A DNA stretch of 64,000 nt, from positions 766,960 through 830,959 of the forward strand of contig NZ_KE384560.1 of assembly GCF_000426725.1 (NCBI RefSeq). Reading direction: 5' to 3'. Every line of letters begins with the position of its first letter. The stretch's first letter is position 1. This document shows positions 49,786 through 59,948 of this stretch, one piece after another. Under the pieces are notes generated by a model. It searched no databases and had not been told where the DNA came from. It worked only from the letters and a program-made list of their open reading frames with translations. The position numbers and the translations under genes were made by a program. This stretch comes from Sporocytophaga myxococcoides DSM 11118. Lineage in GTDB: Bacteria > Bacteroidota > Bacteroidia > Cytophagales > Cytophagaceae.

Positions 49786-51833
49786 TCAATAGTTACATTA
49801 ACATTTCCGGAAACAGTGACATCCAGTTCGTAATCACTGTAAATTTTATAATAATCTCCTGCTGGCTGTGTGTCAAATACGGCTTTGAAAACCATGAATT
49901 TGGAGTGCAGTATGTTTTGTATGGAATTTTCATCGCTAAGATTATACCTGATGATACTTTGAGATTTGCCAACTGCTTTTCCTGCATTTACAGGAGCAGG
50001 TTTGATAAATTCAGGAGAAATAAGTGAGTCAATTAAGCTTTTATTGGCATCCAGAAAATAGAGTTTTAAGTTAGCTGAGATCGGAAAACCATTGTTGGCA
50101 ATAAGATTCAGATAGCCGCTTTTAACAGATGTTTCGATTTCCTTTGTAAGAAATTCAATAGTGTCAGAAAGCTGTAGCTTATTAGCCAGCAGGTTCAGCG
50201 GCACCTCCATATCCAGAAAAACATTTAAAGGAGAGCCATAGTATGCAAACTGAGCGGTATCAAAGTCGACATCTTTGTTTGCAAATGCCTGTACCTGATA
50301 ATCTATAGAGTAAGGCATCATGTTCAGCAATTCTCTACCTTGAGCGCCTAGTGAAAGAGTGGAAGTATCCGAACGTAATGGATTTTCTTTGGCGGCCTTA
50401 ATGACAGTAGAAATATTCTTGATTTCAATAGGAGGGACACCGGGTCTATTTCCCTTAATGCTACTGACGTCAACAAAGCCGCTTACACCAATCCCGTTTT
50501 CTACCTTGATTCCGATATTTGTGATTTCCTTAAAATTCAAATTTCCACCAGTGACTTTCTTAAAAAGGTCAATAGCCGCAGTGCCGGTTTGGGAAACACT
50601 TTCTTTTCCCAAATAGCCCCTTACATATTCCGGGACCATATTTTCCATACTGATCTTTACAGCCATATAATCGTCCAGGGAAAGGTAAATGAGTTTACCA
50701 GTATATTCAATTCTTCCTGTAATCTTGTTGAAGAATGCATTGAAAGTTGTATCTGATCTTATTTCACCTTTGGAATTGACACCTCTTAGATCCAGAACGT
50801 ATCCTGCAAGGTCGTATTCTTTGACGAAAGGTGTGCCGGACTGGTTTGGAGGCACGACATCCTCAATTCTGAATCTAGTGCCGGTTCTGTCTGTGGCCCC
50901 GGGAATGTCATAGGTGAAGTAAATATTATCCTGCGCAGAACTGCTAACTTCCACACGCACTTTACCTGAGCGCAATTTTGCTTTGGTCAGCTTTGCATCT
51001 CCCATGTTTACGAGGTATACATAGTTAGAATCATCGATTACATTTTGAGCGGGAAAAATAGCATTTGCTGAATTTACTTTTACATCGGAGATTTTAATAG
51101 TAACTGTGATAACGGAACCAGGATCCATATAAGGAACATTGCCAGCCGCGACTGTCACCATATTGAGCACATAGGCATTCATAATATCACCTTCTACTTT
51201 TTTTCCGGCAAGGTCTGTGGAGCGATTGCCATTGCCGCCGGAGGGTAGGTTTTTATATATCTCATTATAATAAATATTATTACCAGAAGCATTTGTCAGT
51301 CTGAAATTGACAGAATCAATAGTAAATGGAAAACCATTATTTACAGTAACTTCCATTTTACCTTCCTTTATGTCGGCTTCTTTGAAGAAAAGTCCGGTAG
51401 GAAGCCCTATTGGAGGCAAATTGATACCTGAGATTGCAGGAACAGGTCCGTTTTGTTGTCCTAAATATTTTTTTAAATCCTCGTTACCAGGCTGGTCAGC
51501 AAGTTGTTGCAATGTAATTTTTTGTGAAAAAGTTTTAGAATCCAGCTTAAGTTCACTCAGTTTTTTCGAGGTATTGTATTCGGGGAAATTCTTTTTGCCA
51601 AGATTGAGCAGGCTATCCAGAGTCATAGAATACAGCAGTTCTCTGTTGACTATTTTCAGGCTGTTGTCCGGATTTTTCTGAATGATACTGTCTTTGATAA
51701 TATCATCAATTCCAAGATTGGTTTTAATAAGTGGCGCAAGAATTCCGGCATCCCAGCGCGGTTTTTCAAACTCCTTTCTGCAGGATACAAACAATACCAA
51801 TAGGAAAATGATAATTATATTGAAGGTCTTCAT
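49782..51833 (-). CDS. Large surface lipoprotein
   Basis: 683 residues with lipoprotein signal (I-I-I-F-L-L-V-L-F-V-S-C). The start of the mature part, R-W-D-A-G-I-L-A-P-L-I-K-T, recurs in exported Bacteroidota proteins paired with DUF5723 barrels. Beta-rich repeats fill the rest (S-V-N-F-R-L-T-N-A-S-G; L-N-L-I-A-N-N-G-F-P). No catalytic motif. First gene of the operon, translationally coupled to the barrel protein. Possibly the two form an outer-membrane complex. Confidence 0.72.
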   Translation of the reverse strand: MKTFNIIIIFLLVLFVSCRKEFEKPRWDAGILAPLIKTNLGIDDIIKDSIIQKNPDNSLKIVNRELLYSMTLDSLLNLGKKNFPEYNTSKKLSELKLDSKTFSQKITLQQLADQPGNEDLKKYLGQQNGPVPAISGINLPPIGLPTGLFFKEADIKEGKMEVTVNNGFPFTIDSVNFRLTNASGNNIYYNEIYKNLPSGGNGNRSTDLAGKKVEGDIMNAYVLNMVTVAAGNVPYMDPGSVITVTIKISDVKVNSANAIFPAQNVIDDSNYVYLVNMGDAKLTKAKLRSGKVRVEVSSSAQDNIYFTYDIPGATDRTGTRFRIEDVVPPNQSGTPFVKEYDLAGYVLDLRGVNSKGEIRSDTTFNAFFNKITGRIEYTGKLIYLSLDDYMAVKISMENMVPEYVRGYLGKESVSQTGTAAIDLFKKVTGGNLNFKEITNIGIKVENGIGVSGFVDVSSIKGNRPGVPPIEIKNISTVIKAAKENPLRSDTSTLSLGAQGRELLNMMPYSIDYQVQAFANKDVDFDTAQFAYYGSPLNVFLDMEVPLNLLANKLQLSDTIEFLTKEIETSVKSGYLNLIANNGFPISANLKLYFLDANKSLIDSLISPEFIKPAPVNAGKAVGKSQSIIRYNLSDENSIQNILHSKFMVFKAVFDTQPAGDYYKIYSDYELDVTVSGNVNVTIE

Positions 51834-52032
51834 AATCTGTTAAGTGCTTTAGCTATAGGGTATTTGTCGAAGCAAATGAGCCATTTACCATAAAGGTGAG
51901 TAGCATTTATTCGGGATGAAACCAAAAGGTAATCATTGAATCGTACAAATTTGCTAAAATTTCAAATACAATTCGCTTACAATTTAGGGCTTAGAATGTA
52001 TAAAACATTAAATTTCTGTCAAGATTACTTAC

Positions 52033-53931
52033 ATGCCCCATTTTGTGCGATTCATATTGTGTTTGTCTCTGATTTACAGTTTTCCTGCTTTCTCCCAGAT
52101 TGCAGGAGTAATAAATACATATGCCAAAGTTACTGTAATAGACCAAACTTGCAATTCTGTGTCAATAGCACCGGCTACAGGGTTTTCAGTAGGAGACAAA
52201 GTGCTGATTATTCAGATGAAAGGGGCCCAGATTGATCAGAACAATTCTACTGCTTATGGTAATCTTACAGGCACGGGCCTTGGGAGTGCAGGCAATTATG
52301 AAATCAATGAAGTAGCAGCAATCAGCGGCGCGATTTTATATTTGAAATATGAATTGATCAGAATCTATGATCCTGCCCAAAAAGTTCAGATAGTTAATAT
52401 TCCGGTTTATTCAGATGTAACAATTAGCGGCGTGTTGACTAGCGCTCCTTGGAATGGCGAGACAGGCGGAATTCTGATTTTTGAATCTACAGGAGATGTG
52501 ACGATGAATGCGAATATTGATGTATCAGGGATGGGATTCCGCGGGGGAGCTTGCAGTCTTAGCGGGGGAGATTGCGTATTATTTCAGAGTGGTCCATTTT
52601 ATATTGCAGGTCCATCTGTCAAATCAGGTTTGAAAGGAGAGGGGGTAGCTGAATTTACTGCGGGAATGGAAGCTGGAAGAGGAAAACAACTGAATGGAGG
52701 AGGTGGAGGGAATGAGTTAAACTCCGGAGGAGCAGGTGGTGCAAATTATGGTAATGGAGGGAATGGGGGAAATATTTCTTCAGGGTGTGGCTCCTTTGCA
52801 TCAAATAATCCAGGTATAGGGGGATTGGGATTTGGAGCAGCTATTGAAACTCAGAATAAAATATTCCTCGGCGGCGGAGGAGGAGGAGGACATCAGGACA
52901 ATGGTCTTTGCAATGCTGGGGGTAATGGTGGTGGAATAATTATAATTAAGGCAGTAAGAATTGAAGGAAACGGTTTTTCAGTATTAGCCAACGGAAATCC
53001 AGTTGTTGAAAATTTACCTGATCATGGGGATGGAAATGGGGGTGGTGGAGCAGGCGGAACCATTCTTCTGGATGCATCTGTGTCTTCAAGTTTTATTTCA
53101 ATACCCCCTAATATTTATGTCTCAGGTGGGAAGGGAGGAAATACAAATAATCAGAATAGTCCAACCAGAAATTTTGGTCCGGGAGGAGGTGGAGGAGGTG
53201 GAGTTGTATGGCTAAAAGGATCTGCAATTCCTGTTTTGCCAATTACAGTTACAGGCGGTTTACCTGGAAATTCCAGGTTATGCGCTTGCCCACATGGAGC
53301 AGTTCAGGGAGCTAATGGAAGTACCTTACTGAATCTGACCATTCCAATCAGCAATCCCGAAGGAGATGGAGTATGTTACAAGACAACTCCTGTTCAATTA
53401 CTACACTACACAGCTACTTGCAAAGACGGCTTTGCTTGGTTATCCTGGAGTACAATTTCAGAGATAAATAACAAGCTTTTTACCATAGAAAAATCTGAAG
53501 ATGGCATTCATTTTTTTGAAATTGGTAGAGTTACAGCTACTAAATCTTCTATGACTTCCAGGTATGTTTTTAATGACAATTTAAAAGGGAGAGAGGGTAT
53601 GTATTATTATAAACTGAGCCAGACAGATGAAGATGGAACAGTAAATTTTCTTGGTATCCGCGCTGTAGCTATAGATGGAGGAATAAAACTTGTTCAGAGC
53701 GTTTTCCCAAATCCATTTACCAAGTCTGTGACCATTCAGTTAAACAAAGATGAGGAAGAAATTTATGTAACGATTGTGGATATGACTGGCCGGGTGGTGC
53801 TTCAAAGTATAGAAAATCAAGTAGAAAGCAGAAAGGTAGTGCTCTGTAATGAGCATCTACCCTCTGGTGCATATATTATGGTTGTCAGAAGCAGTGAAGT
53901 TGAAGAAAAGATCCTTTTGATAAAAGAATAA
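52033..53931 (+). CDS. T9SS-secreted glycine-rich protein with C-terminal sorting domain
   Basis: 632 residues. Signal peptide about 1-21 (L-S-L-I-Y-S-F-P-A-F-S-Q). Central region about 180-410 is glycine-rich with G-G-G-G-G-N/G-A-G-G runs, likely a beta-helix or adhesin-like fold. The C-terminus, from about 555 (V-F-P-N-P-F-T-K-S-V-T-I), is a type A T9SS sorting domain ending E-K-I-L-L-I-K-E. Exported across the outer membrane and probably surface-attached or released. Single-gene unit. Confidence 0.88.
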   Translation: MPHFVRFILCLSLIYSFPAFSQIAGVINTYAKVTVIDQTCNSVSIAPATGFSVGDKVLIIQMKGAQIDQNNSTAYGNLTGTGLGSAGNYEINEVAAISGAILYLKYELIRIYDPAQKVQIVNIPVYSDVTISGVLTSAPWNGETGGILIFESTGDVTMNANIDVSGMGFRGGACSLSGGDCVLFQSGPFYIAGPSVKSGLKGEGVAEFTAGMEAGRGKQLNGGGGGNELNSGGAGGANYGNGGNGGNISSGCGSFASNNPGIGGLGFGAAIETQNKIFLGGGGGGGHQDNGLCNAGGNGGGIIIIKAVRIEGNGFSVLANGNPVVENLPDHGDGNGGGGAGGTILLDASVSSSFISIPPNIYVSGGKGGNTNNQNSPTRNFGPGGGGGGGVVWLKGSAIPVLPITVTGGLPGNSRLCACPHGAVQGANGSTLLNLTIPISNPEGDGVCYKTTPVQLLHYTATCKDGFAWLSWSTISEINNKLFTIEKSEDGIHFFEIGRVTATKSSMTSRYVFNDNLKGREGMYYYKLSQTDEDGTVNFLGIRAVAIDGGIKLVQSVFPNPFTKSVTIQLNKDEEEIYVTIVDMTGRVVLQSIENQVESRKVVLCNEHLPSGAYIMVVRSSEVEEKILLIKE

Positions 53932-53942
53932 ATATTACAGAG

Positions 53943-54578
53943 TTAATAGCCCACTGTAAATCGGGTTTTTCTGAAATTTGGGTTTTCAACTTCATTTAAA
54001 ATGGCTACTGCAAAATCTTCCATCGAAATTCTGCTGGTACCGTTTTTGTCGATTAGAAGTTTGTTGGTACTAATTCTAAATATGCCGGTTCTGTTTCCCG
54101 GCTCAATCATGGCAGAAGGACTTATATTGGTCCAGTCCAGGCCAATTTCCTTTTCATACAATGCTAATGCTTCTTTATGAGCTTCAGCTATAGCTTTCCA
54201 TTCCGAAGGAAATTCAGGCGTTTCAACGAGAAGCATGCCATCTCCCACTTCAAGAGAGCCAGCGCCACCTACTGCAATTAATCTTAATTTACCTGATGCT
54301 TTAATGGCATTAATAAGAGCTTTTGTAGCCTTTACCAATTTATCTGTGTCAGACATGCCTGGTCCGAAAGCACTAATCACAACGTCTGAATTTTTAACTA
54401 CCCCAGAAATCTGATCTGAATCAAAAATGTCGCCTTGGACAATTTTCAATTTCGGACTATTATAAGCCAACTTTGAGGGATTTCTGACAATTGCAGTAAC
54501 TTCATGTCCTCTGTTTAAAGCTTCTTTTAGTATTCTACTGCCAATATTGCCAGTAGCCCCTATTAATGCTATTTTCAT
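53943..54578 (-). CDS. NAD(P)-binding atypical SDR (NmrA/YwnB-like)
   Basis: 211 residues. Rossmann start I-A-L-I-G-A-T-G-N-I-G-S (3-14), V-Q-G-D-I-F-D (about 50) and A-V-G-G-A-G-S-L-E. Flavin reductase/NAD-dependent epimerase-like group acting on small substrates or as redox sensors. No Tyr-x3-Lys catalytic pair is clear. Converges with the T9SS protein gene. Confidence 0.85.
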   Translation of the reverse strand: MKIALIGATGNIGSRILKEALNRGHEVTAIVRNPSKLAYNSPKLKIVQGDIFDSDQISGVVKNSDVVISAFGPGMSDTDKLVKATKALINAIKASGKLRLIAVGGAGSLEVGDGMLLVETPEFPSEWKAIAEAHKEALALYEKEIGLDWTNISPSAMIEPGNRTGIFRISTNKLLIDKNGTSRISMEDFAVAILNEVENPNFRKTRFTVGY

Positions 54579-54688
54579 GTATGTCTAAAATCTTGAAAAA
54601 CAGCCGGAAGATTATTGGGATTGTAATCTTATAGTCCCGCCCTTTTCATAGATTAAGCTGATTTATGAAAAAGTGTTGTATAATTTTT

Positions 54689-55120
54689 TCATGAAGCCTT
54701 AGGGATTGAAGATTCATTCAGCACTTCCAGGTATGTAATCAAGATAGGATCTTGCTCATTTTTCCTTATATACTCCTTTACTTTTCTAAGAAAATCCCAC
54801 AAAGGTTCATAGTATTTATGATTGGTATTTACCTGAAGTTCATCCACAGTAAGAGTGTTACCTTTTTTTAATAATAAGTGAAGTGTAATAAAGAAATATG
54901 AAATCGGAAGTTTGCTGCCTTCAAGAACAGTACCGCTTCTGATGGTTGTTCTGAATTTGCAATCCTTGCATTGGAACTGTTGTTTTGATTTAAGCCAATA
55001 ATGATGAGTAGAACCACATTTTTTGCAAACTACTCCTTTTTTCAGACGGAATTTTTTGAAAGCTTCAATTGCAAAGCCTTCATCTTTATATACGTTTAAA
55101 TATTCTACTGTTGCCTGCAT
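54689..55120 (-). CDS. IS1595-type transposase zinc-ribbon protein lacking DDE domain
   Basis: 143 residues. Zinc ribbon C-x2-C (Cys32, 35) and C-x2-C (Cys51, 54) with F-Q-C-K-D-C-K-F-R-T-T-I-R-S-G-T-V-L and P-I-S-Y-F-F matches the N-terminal DNA-binding domain of IS1595 transposases. The chain ends without the DDE nuclease, and no nuclease remnant was seen in the 110 bases after the stop. No terminal inverted repeats seen. Either a remnant or a domesticated DNA-binding protein. Confidence 0.72.
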   Translation of the reverse strand: MQATVEYLNVYKDEGFAIEAFKKFRLKKGVVCKKCGSTHHYWLKSKQQFQCKDCKFRTTIRSGTVLEGSKLPISYFFITLHLLLKKGNTLTVDELQVNTNHKYYEPLWDFLRKVKEYIRKNEQDPILITYLEVLNESSIPKAS

Positions 55121-55354
55121 AGTTTTTAATGGTTTAATATCACATTACAAAAGTAGTAATTCTATATTAAATCTATAGAGTAATAGTAGATTATTTTCGC
55201 CAATTTGGTGGTATGATTCTCAGAATGATGTTTTTTGTGAGTTAATGTATTGGTTGTTAGTATTTTATGTTTAGGCTGATGAGATGGATGTTGGGTTATG
55301 AATTAATAATTAAATGCCATTAAACACGGGATGGCTTAGATGAGTTAAAATCTA

Positions 55355-56488
55355 ATGGCACATTCAAACGAGCGAGGATTCACGGACAATGCATATTTCA
55401 GATTCTCAATTTTAGTTATTACAACCTATTTTTTCTTTTCAGGACTTTATTATATCCAGGGCATAATTTCTCCAATACTATTTGCCGGTATTCTTGCAAT
55501 GCTGGTTTTGCCTGTTTGTAATAAACTAGAAGAGAAAAAATTGAGCAGGGGAATTTCTATACTAATATGTCTCTTGCTTATAATATTGGTAGTAAGTAGC
55601 ATTATATATCTATTTACATCCCAACTGATTGAACTCAGTGATGATTTTCCTTATATCAAAAAGAGAGCGTTGGAGAAATATTCTGAGGTCAATAAATTTA
55701 TTGAACAGGAAACCAGGATATCTGTGAGTAAGCAGAATTCCATGTTGAAAGAAGGGTTTCAGAAGTTTCTTTCCGGAGCAGGGGATACTTTTAAAGAATT
55801 ATTAATGAATCTAAGCACTGGTTTTGGTAATTTCCTTCTTGTCCTGATCTACATATTTTTCTTTTTACTGCTCAGAGATAGAATAAAAAACTTTATCCTG
55901 ATGCTGTTTAATCCTGAAATGCATGCACAGGTAAATCTGATCATTGATAAAATCAAGAAGCTATCAATCCATTACTTATCAGGATTGCTGGTAGAAATGA
56001 TTATATATGGTGTGATTTCTTCAGCAGGTTTTCTTCTTTTGGGAGTGAAACAGGCTATATTTTTCGGATTCCTTGGAGGTGTTCTAAATCTGATTCCATA
56101 TCTGGGTGCACTTATTGGTGCCATTTTACCTTTTATAGTTGCCTTAATTTATGAGGATTCATTTATGTATCCTCTGGGTGTTATCGGTGTAGTGCTGGTA
56201 GTGCAGTTTATTGATAATAATTTTGTAACACCAAAAATAGTTGCGGGCTATATTAGAATAAATGCTCTGGCCTCCATCATAGTTATTTTTATTGGAGGGG
56301 CAATATGGGGAGTTGACGGTATGGTGCTGTTTCTCCCATTGCTGGGTATAATGAAAATTATATGTGACAATGTACCTGCGCTCAAGCCTTATGGATATCT
56401 GGTTGGTGAAGATGATGAAGAAGCAAGTGGTGGATTTGGAATAAAATTAAAGGACTGGATTCAAAGGAAGCTAAAGAAAAATAAATAA
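55355..56488 (+). CDS. AI-2E family transporter
   Basis: Inner membrane exporter of the YdiK/PerM-type, 377 residues with about eight helices: TM1-2 about 15-55, TM3 about 62-85, then a soluble loop and TM4-8 between about 155 and 345. L-L-G-V-K-Q-A-I-F-F-G-F-L-G-G-V-L-N-L-I and N-F-V-T-P-K-I-V are family marks. Substrates vary (autoinducer 2, Na+/H+ exchange, others). Stop overlaps a strong bidirectional terminator. Confidence 0.88.
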   Translation: MAHSNERGFTDNAYFRFSILVITTYFFFSGLYYIQGIISPILFAGILAMLVLPVCNKLEEKKLSRGISILICLLLIILVVSSIIYLFTSQLIELSDDFPYIKKRALEKYSEVNKFIEQETRISVSKQNSMLKEGFQKFLSGAGDTFKELLMNLSTGFGNFLLVLIYIFFFLLLRDRIKNFILMLFNPEMHAQVNLIIDKIKKLSIHYLSGLLVEMIIYGVISSAGFLLLGVKQAIFFGFLGGVLNLIPYLGALIGAILPFIVALIYEDSFMYPLGVIGVVLVVQFIDNNFVTPKIVAGYIRINALASIIVIFIGGAIWGVDGMVLFLPLLGIMKIICDNVPALKPYGYLVGEDDEEASGGFGIKLKDWIQRKLKKNK

Positions 56489-56522
56489 GATAAAGAAGCT
56501 TTTCCGGAAGCTTCTTTATCTT
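56487..56522. terminator. Bidirectional terminator
   Basis: AAGATAAAGAAGCTT, TTCCGG, AAGCTTCTTTATCTT: perfect 15-base stem between the convergent AI-2E and DUF4139 genes. Confidence 0.85.
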
Positions 56523-56532
56523 ACCAATTTAG

Positions 56533-58140
56533 TTAACGAAACTTTGGACACATTACCTTTCCGGTTCTTTTTATTATAACCACCTTGTCTCTCGGAAATT
56601 TTACAGAATAGCCTAGTTTAATTTTAGAAGTCATAGACGCTGGAATATCAAGCTTCCAGGTAAGTTTACCGTTTTCTTGCATATAAGAAGCTCCATCGCT
56701 TTCTTCCAATGAAATCTGTATTTCTTCTTGTTGGGCAATTGGAATCTGATCAAAGATTTCAATCTGAACAGGTTTAGAATTAAGATTTCTGACGTCTATC
56801 TCATAGCTGAAGTTTTCCACTAATTGTAGTCCTATTAGTTTTCGGGTACTGAAATCTTTTTTCTTTACTCTGGATATCTGTATGGCAGGATCCGGACCCA
56901 GTGATAGTTCCAGGGAATCACCAGCAGCTAAAGGATCTAGATAAGTTTTACCTGCATAGGTACCACTCTGGTAAACGTTTACCTCACCTTCTATAAGCTT
57001 TAACCCTTCCCAGTCCTTAATGCGGGCTATAAGATAAGCTTTAGCATCCATTTTTGGTACAGATTGATATAGATAAGAAGCCTCCAATACTGTTTGTTTT
57101 ATATCTGCAAGATATTCTCTCGTTGAAGAAGGTATGGTGTGTTCTCCTTCAATGTTAAAAATCATTTCACCTTCTTCCAGCTCTATTTCCTGCTCTTCAG
57201 TAGCTCCTTTTTTGATTTGCTTTTTAGATAGAGAGCCTTCATTTCCGGATTCATTATAACCATAGTTTTTACCATTCCTTTTTTTCTGATGATAAGACAA
57301 TACCCATGTTTCTAAAGCCGGTGCCGTAAGGGACCTGGAAGGATTACCTGCATGAAGGGAAATTTTACTACTGTTCCAGTTTTCTCCTGAATTATTAAGG
57401 ATATTTGCTTTGTATTCAAGTTTTAAAGGCTCCTGTATATTTTTATAGAATAAAGAATAAATGGGTGACCATCCGCAGGATTTTACATAATAGTTGAGTT
57501 TAAAGGTGACCTTCTGCTGAATAGAACTTTCAACCAACAAATATATATGAGCCGAAGTTGCAGAGTCTGCTCTCAGTACCTGCTTCTGACGGCTTATAAG
57601 TTTTTGAAGTTTTTTATTTAATTGCTGTTTCTCACCTTCTCTTTGCAATAAAAGATTATTGATCTCGTCCAGCTTTTTTCTTGTATAGTTGAGAGCATTG
57701 TCCAGTTCAGTTACAGAAAGACCCTGGGCGTTTCCCACGCGTTTTGAGTTAGCAAGAAGAGACTTCTTTTCTTCTTCCAAAGCATCGTATTGAAAGTCTT
57801 TATATTCAATTTTTGTATTAACCTTTTCAATACTATCATTTAATTCATTAAGCTCTTCAGTTTTACTCCATTCGTTTGTGAAATCTATTCTGCTTGAAAC
57901 GGAAATGATTTTTACCAAAGGTGTTGATGAAATATTTAGGCTTCCCGGATCAATATTAGAAGAAAGACCGGTTATGATCATTTCTGTTTTTCCCTGATTT
58001 AGCTGAATACTAAAGGTTCTGCTGATTTCAGCACCCTGGGAAAACACACTCACTTCTTTGATTGCAGGGTTGTCTATAATTTTTTGTCCCTGAATTTTAA
58101 TAGAAAAAAATAAAAGGAAAAGCAGGAAAAATGATCTCAT
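56533..58140 (-). CDS. DUF4139-domain exported protein (MuiA-like)
   Basis: 535 residues with signal peptide about 1-18 (L-F-F-S-I-K-I-Q-G-Q). N-terminal DUF4140-like region (V-S-V-F-S-Q-G-A-E-I), a coiled coil at about 90-190 (E-L-N-D-S-I-E-K; L-L-Q-R-E-G-E-K), then the DUF4139 beta domain starting with Y-Y-V-K-S-C-G-W-S-P-I-Y. Probably periplasmic or surface. Start is 56 bases downstream of the WYL gene stop, on the same strand. Confidence 0.85.
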   Translation of the reverse strand: MRSFFLLFLLFFSIKIQGQKIIDNPAIKEVSVFSQGAEISRTFSIQLNQGKTEMIITGLSSNIDPGSLNISSTPLVKIISVSSRIDFTNEWSKTEELNELNDSIEKVNTKIEYKDFQYDALEEEKKSLLANSKRVGNAQGLSVTELDNALNYTRKKLDEINNLLLQREGEKQQLNKKLQKLISRQKQVLRADSATSAHIYLLVESSIQQKVTFKLNYYVKSCGWSPIYSLFYKNIQEPLKLEYKANILNNSGENWNSSKISLHAGNPSRSLTAPALETWVLSYHQKKRNGKNYGYNESGNEGSLSKKQIKKGATEEQEIELEEGEMIFNIEGEHTIPSSTREYLADIKQTVLEASYLYQSVPKMDAKAYLIARIKDWEGLKLIEGEVNVYQSGTYAGKTYLDPLAAGDSLELSLGPDPAIQISRVKKKDFSTRKLIGLQLVENFSYEIDVRNLNSKPVQIEIFDQIPIAQQEEIQISLEESDGASYMQENGKLTWKLDIPASMTSKIKLGYSVKFPRDKVVIIKRTGKVMCPKFR

Positions 58141-58196
58141 ATTTGAATAGTTTTTAATTAATTATTTTTAATTGAAAAAGGTAAGTCTATTAAATT

Positions 58197-59930
58197 TCAT
58201 ATATCTGATTTTTCAGCCCATTTTATATCTCCAGGTAATTCTGATGAATTAAATTCAAGATGAAGCACTCGTCTGTGTTTTTGATTTGTCCCTTTTGAAG
58301 AAGCATGTAACAACAGCGGTTTCATAAAATGTATCCCACCAGCTTTAACATTGCAGGGGAGTGGCAAACTGTTTTGAGTGATGGTTGCAATCTGATCATC
58401 ATTAAGCTTCTTCTGATGAGATCCAGGTATTATTTTTAAGCCACCATTTCTTTCATCAGTGTCATCCAGATGGATTCTTATAGTCAGAGTGTTTTTAAGT
58501 ATTTCTTCAGGCGGACAAACGCTGATTACATTGCCTTTCTGGGTCCATCCCGAATAACCTTCTGTTTCTGTTTTTTTATCGACATTGATGGTGATATCCT
58601 GATGCCATGTCACATACCAGTTGGATTCAGGAGGTTTATCAAAATAAATGGCTTTGGATAAAAACAGATTGTCTTCTTTGCTGGCAAGTATTTTCTTTAA
58701 GTTTTTATTAAACAGAAAAGGTTTAAGCTCAGGGAGCTCAATCAGAACCTGCCTTATAGCATATACTTGTTTATTCTCTTTTGGAAGTGTTCTGTTAAAA
58801 TACTCCTGAATAATTGCCTTGATCTTGTTTACTTCTTTTTTAGTATACACGTTTTGAAGAATAGATGAGCCTCTACCTTCTGCTATTTGCAAAGCCAATT
58901 TTATGCCTGAAGAAGTGAGGTCAGCATCATACAGGTCGACTGCATGGGCAAGTCTTTCTCTGATTCGTCTTTTCAGGTTCTCAGGTTTTATTACTCTAAC
59001 AGCATCTCCAAATCCAAGGATTTCTTTTTCCAATTCGAAATTTAGTTGAACTTTTAACGAGATTACAATGCCGTTTTCAGTGGTTTCTATTAATTGTTGT
59101 GAATGATGAAGTGGTTTGGTAATCACATAGGGAGCATTTGTCTGATCAACAAAAAGCATTACATTTTCGGGCTCACCGTTAGGGTTGACTGAAACTCCGA
59201 TTACGTCCTTGAAATAGTCTTTGATATCATCCTGCTTGTATCTTATATAATTAATATTGGAATGAGACAATCCCTCAATACGATCCAGTGCCAGATTTAA
59301 CATCGGTTGTCCCCTTTTGGTGATGCCAAGAACAAACCATCTGTTGCGATATTCTTTTAACAGGTATGGATGAAAAGATAAAGTGTTTGCTGTTCTTGAT
59401 TTGAAAGATTTATATACAATATTCAAAGGTGTTTCATTAATAATCGCCTGGTACAAAGTATCCAGGTACTGAAGGCCTTTGAGGTTTTCATTTTTTTCAA
59501 AATCAATAACAGAACTTTTATTGGTTTTGGAAGAATGTATCTTATCTTCCAGACGTTGCACCATGCCGCTCAATTCCTGAAAATGACTAAAGCCGCTGAA
59601 TTGCTTTAATAGTTCAACAACCTCAGTTAGCTTATTCAGATCATGTCCGGTTAAAGGTATATTGGTGATAGAATAATCAGGATCCTCATAAGTATAATAT
59701 TTTTTCTCCAAAACGATTATAGGAGCATTATAGCCTAGTTTATCACTTCTCATCATCTGGATATCCATTTGAATGGACCTTTTACTTATCCCTTTGTCTA
59801 TTCCTTCATATTCGTAAAGTGCTTCAGAACAAGCCTCGATTAAGTCTTCCAGTGTCCATTTTCTATATCTATTTTGCAGACAGTTGTCGATGGTTTTATA
59901 TCTAATTAATGCGTTTCTGTTTACAGGCAT
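58197..59930 (-). CDS. WYL-domain transcription regulator fused to PhyH-type 2OG dioxygenase
   Basis: 577 residues from the ATG at 59930, chosen because homologous regulators begin M-P-V-N-R-N; an upstream GTG at 59954 lies in a repeat. Residues about 1-85 are a winged helix-turn-helix, about 150-330 a WYL ligand-sensing domain (R-W-F-V-L-G replaces W-Y-L). From about 370 follows a phytanoyl-CoA-hydroxylase-like Fe(II)/2-oxoglutarate domain: W-H-Q-D (His443, Asp445), distal His542 in L-L-L-H-A-S and H-R-R-V-L-H as 2OG Arg. Divergent from rtcB. WYL regulators often control RtcB, so it is the likely regulator. Confidence 0.82.
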   Translation of the reverse strand: MPVNRNALIRYKTIDNCLQNRYRKWTLEDLIEACSEALYEYEGIDKGISKRSIQMDIQMMRSDKLGYNAPIIVLEKKYYTYEDPDYSITNIPLTGHDLNKLTEVVELLKQFSGFSHFQELSGMVQRLEDKIHSSKTNKSSVIDFEKNENLKGLQYLDTLYQAIINETPLNIVYKSFKSRTANTLSFHPYLLKEYRNRWFVLGITKRGQPMLNLALDRIEGLSHSNINYIRYKQDDIKDYFKDVIGVSVNPNGEPENVMLFVDQTNAPYVITKPLHHSQQLIETTENGIVISLKVQLNFELEKEILGFGDAVRVIKPENLKRRIRERLAHAVDLYDADLTSSGIKLALQIAEGRGSSILQNVYTKKEVNKIKAIIQEYFNRTLPKENKQVYAIRQVLIELPELKPFLFNKNLKKILASKEDNLFLSKAIYFDKPPESNWYVTWHQDITINVDKKTETEGYSGWTQKGNVISVCPPEEILKNTLTIRIHLDDTDERNGGLKIIPGSHQKKLNDDQIATITQNSLPLPCNVKAGGIHFMKPLLLHASSKGTNQKHRRVLHLEFNSSELPGDIKWAEKSDI

Positions 59931-59948
59931 TTTTTTAAGTTGGATTAA

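Noticed and set aside
54579-55354. Intact insertion sequence of the IS1595 family
   Set aside because: No DDE domain, terminal inverted repeats or target duplication were found around the zinc-ribbon gene.
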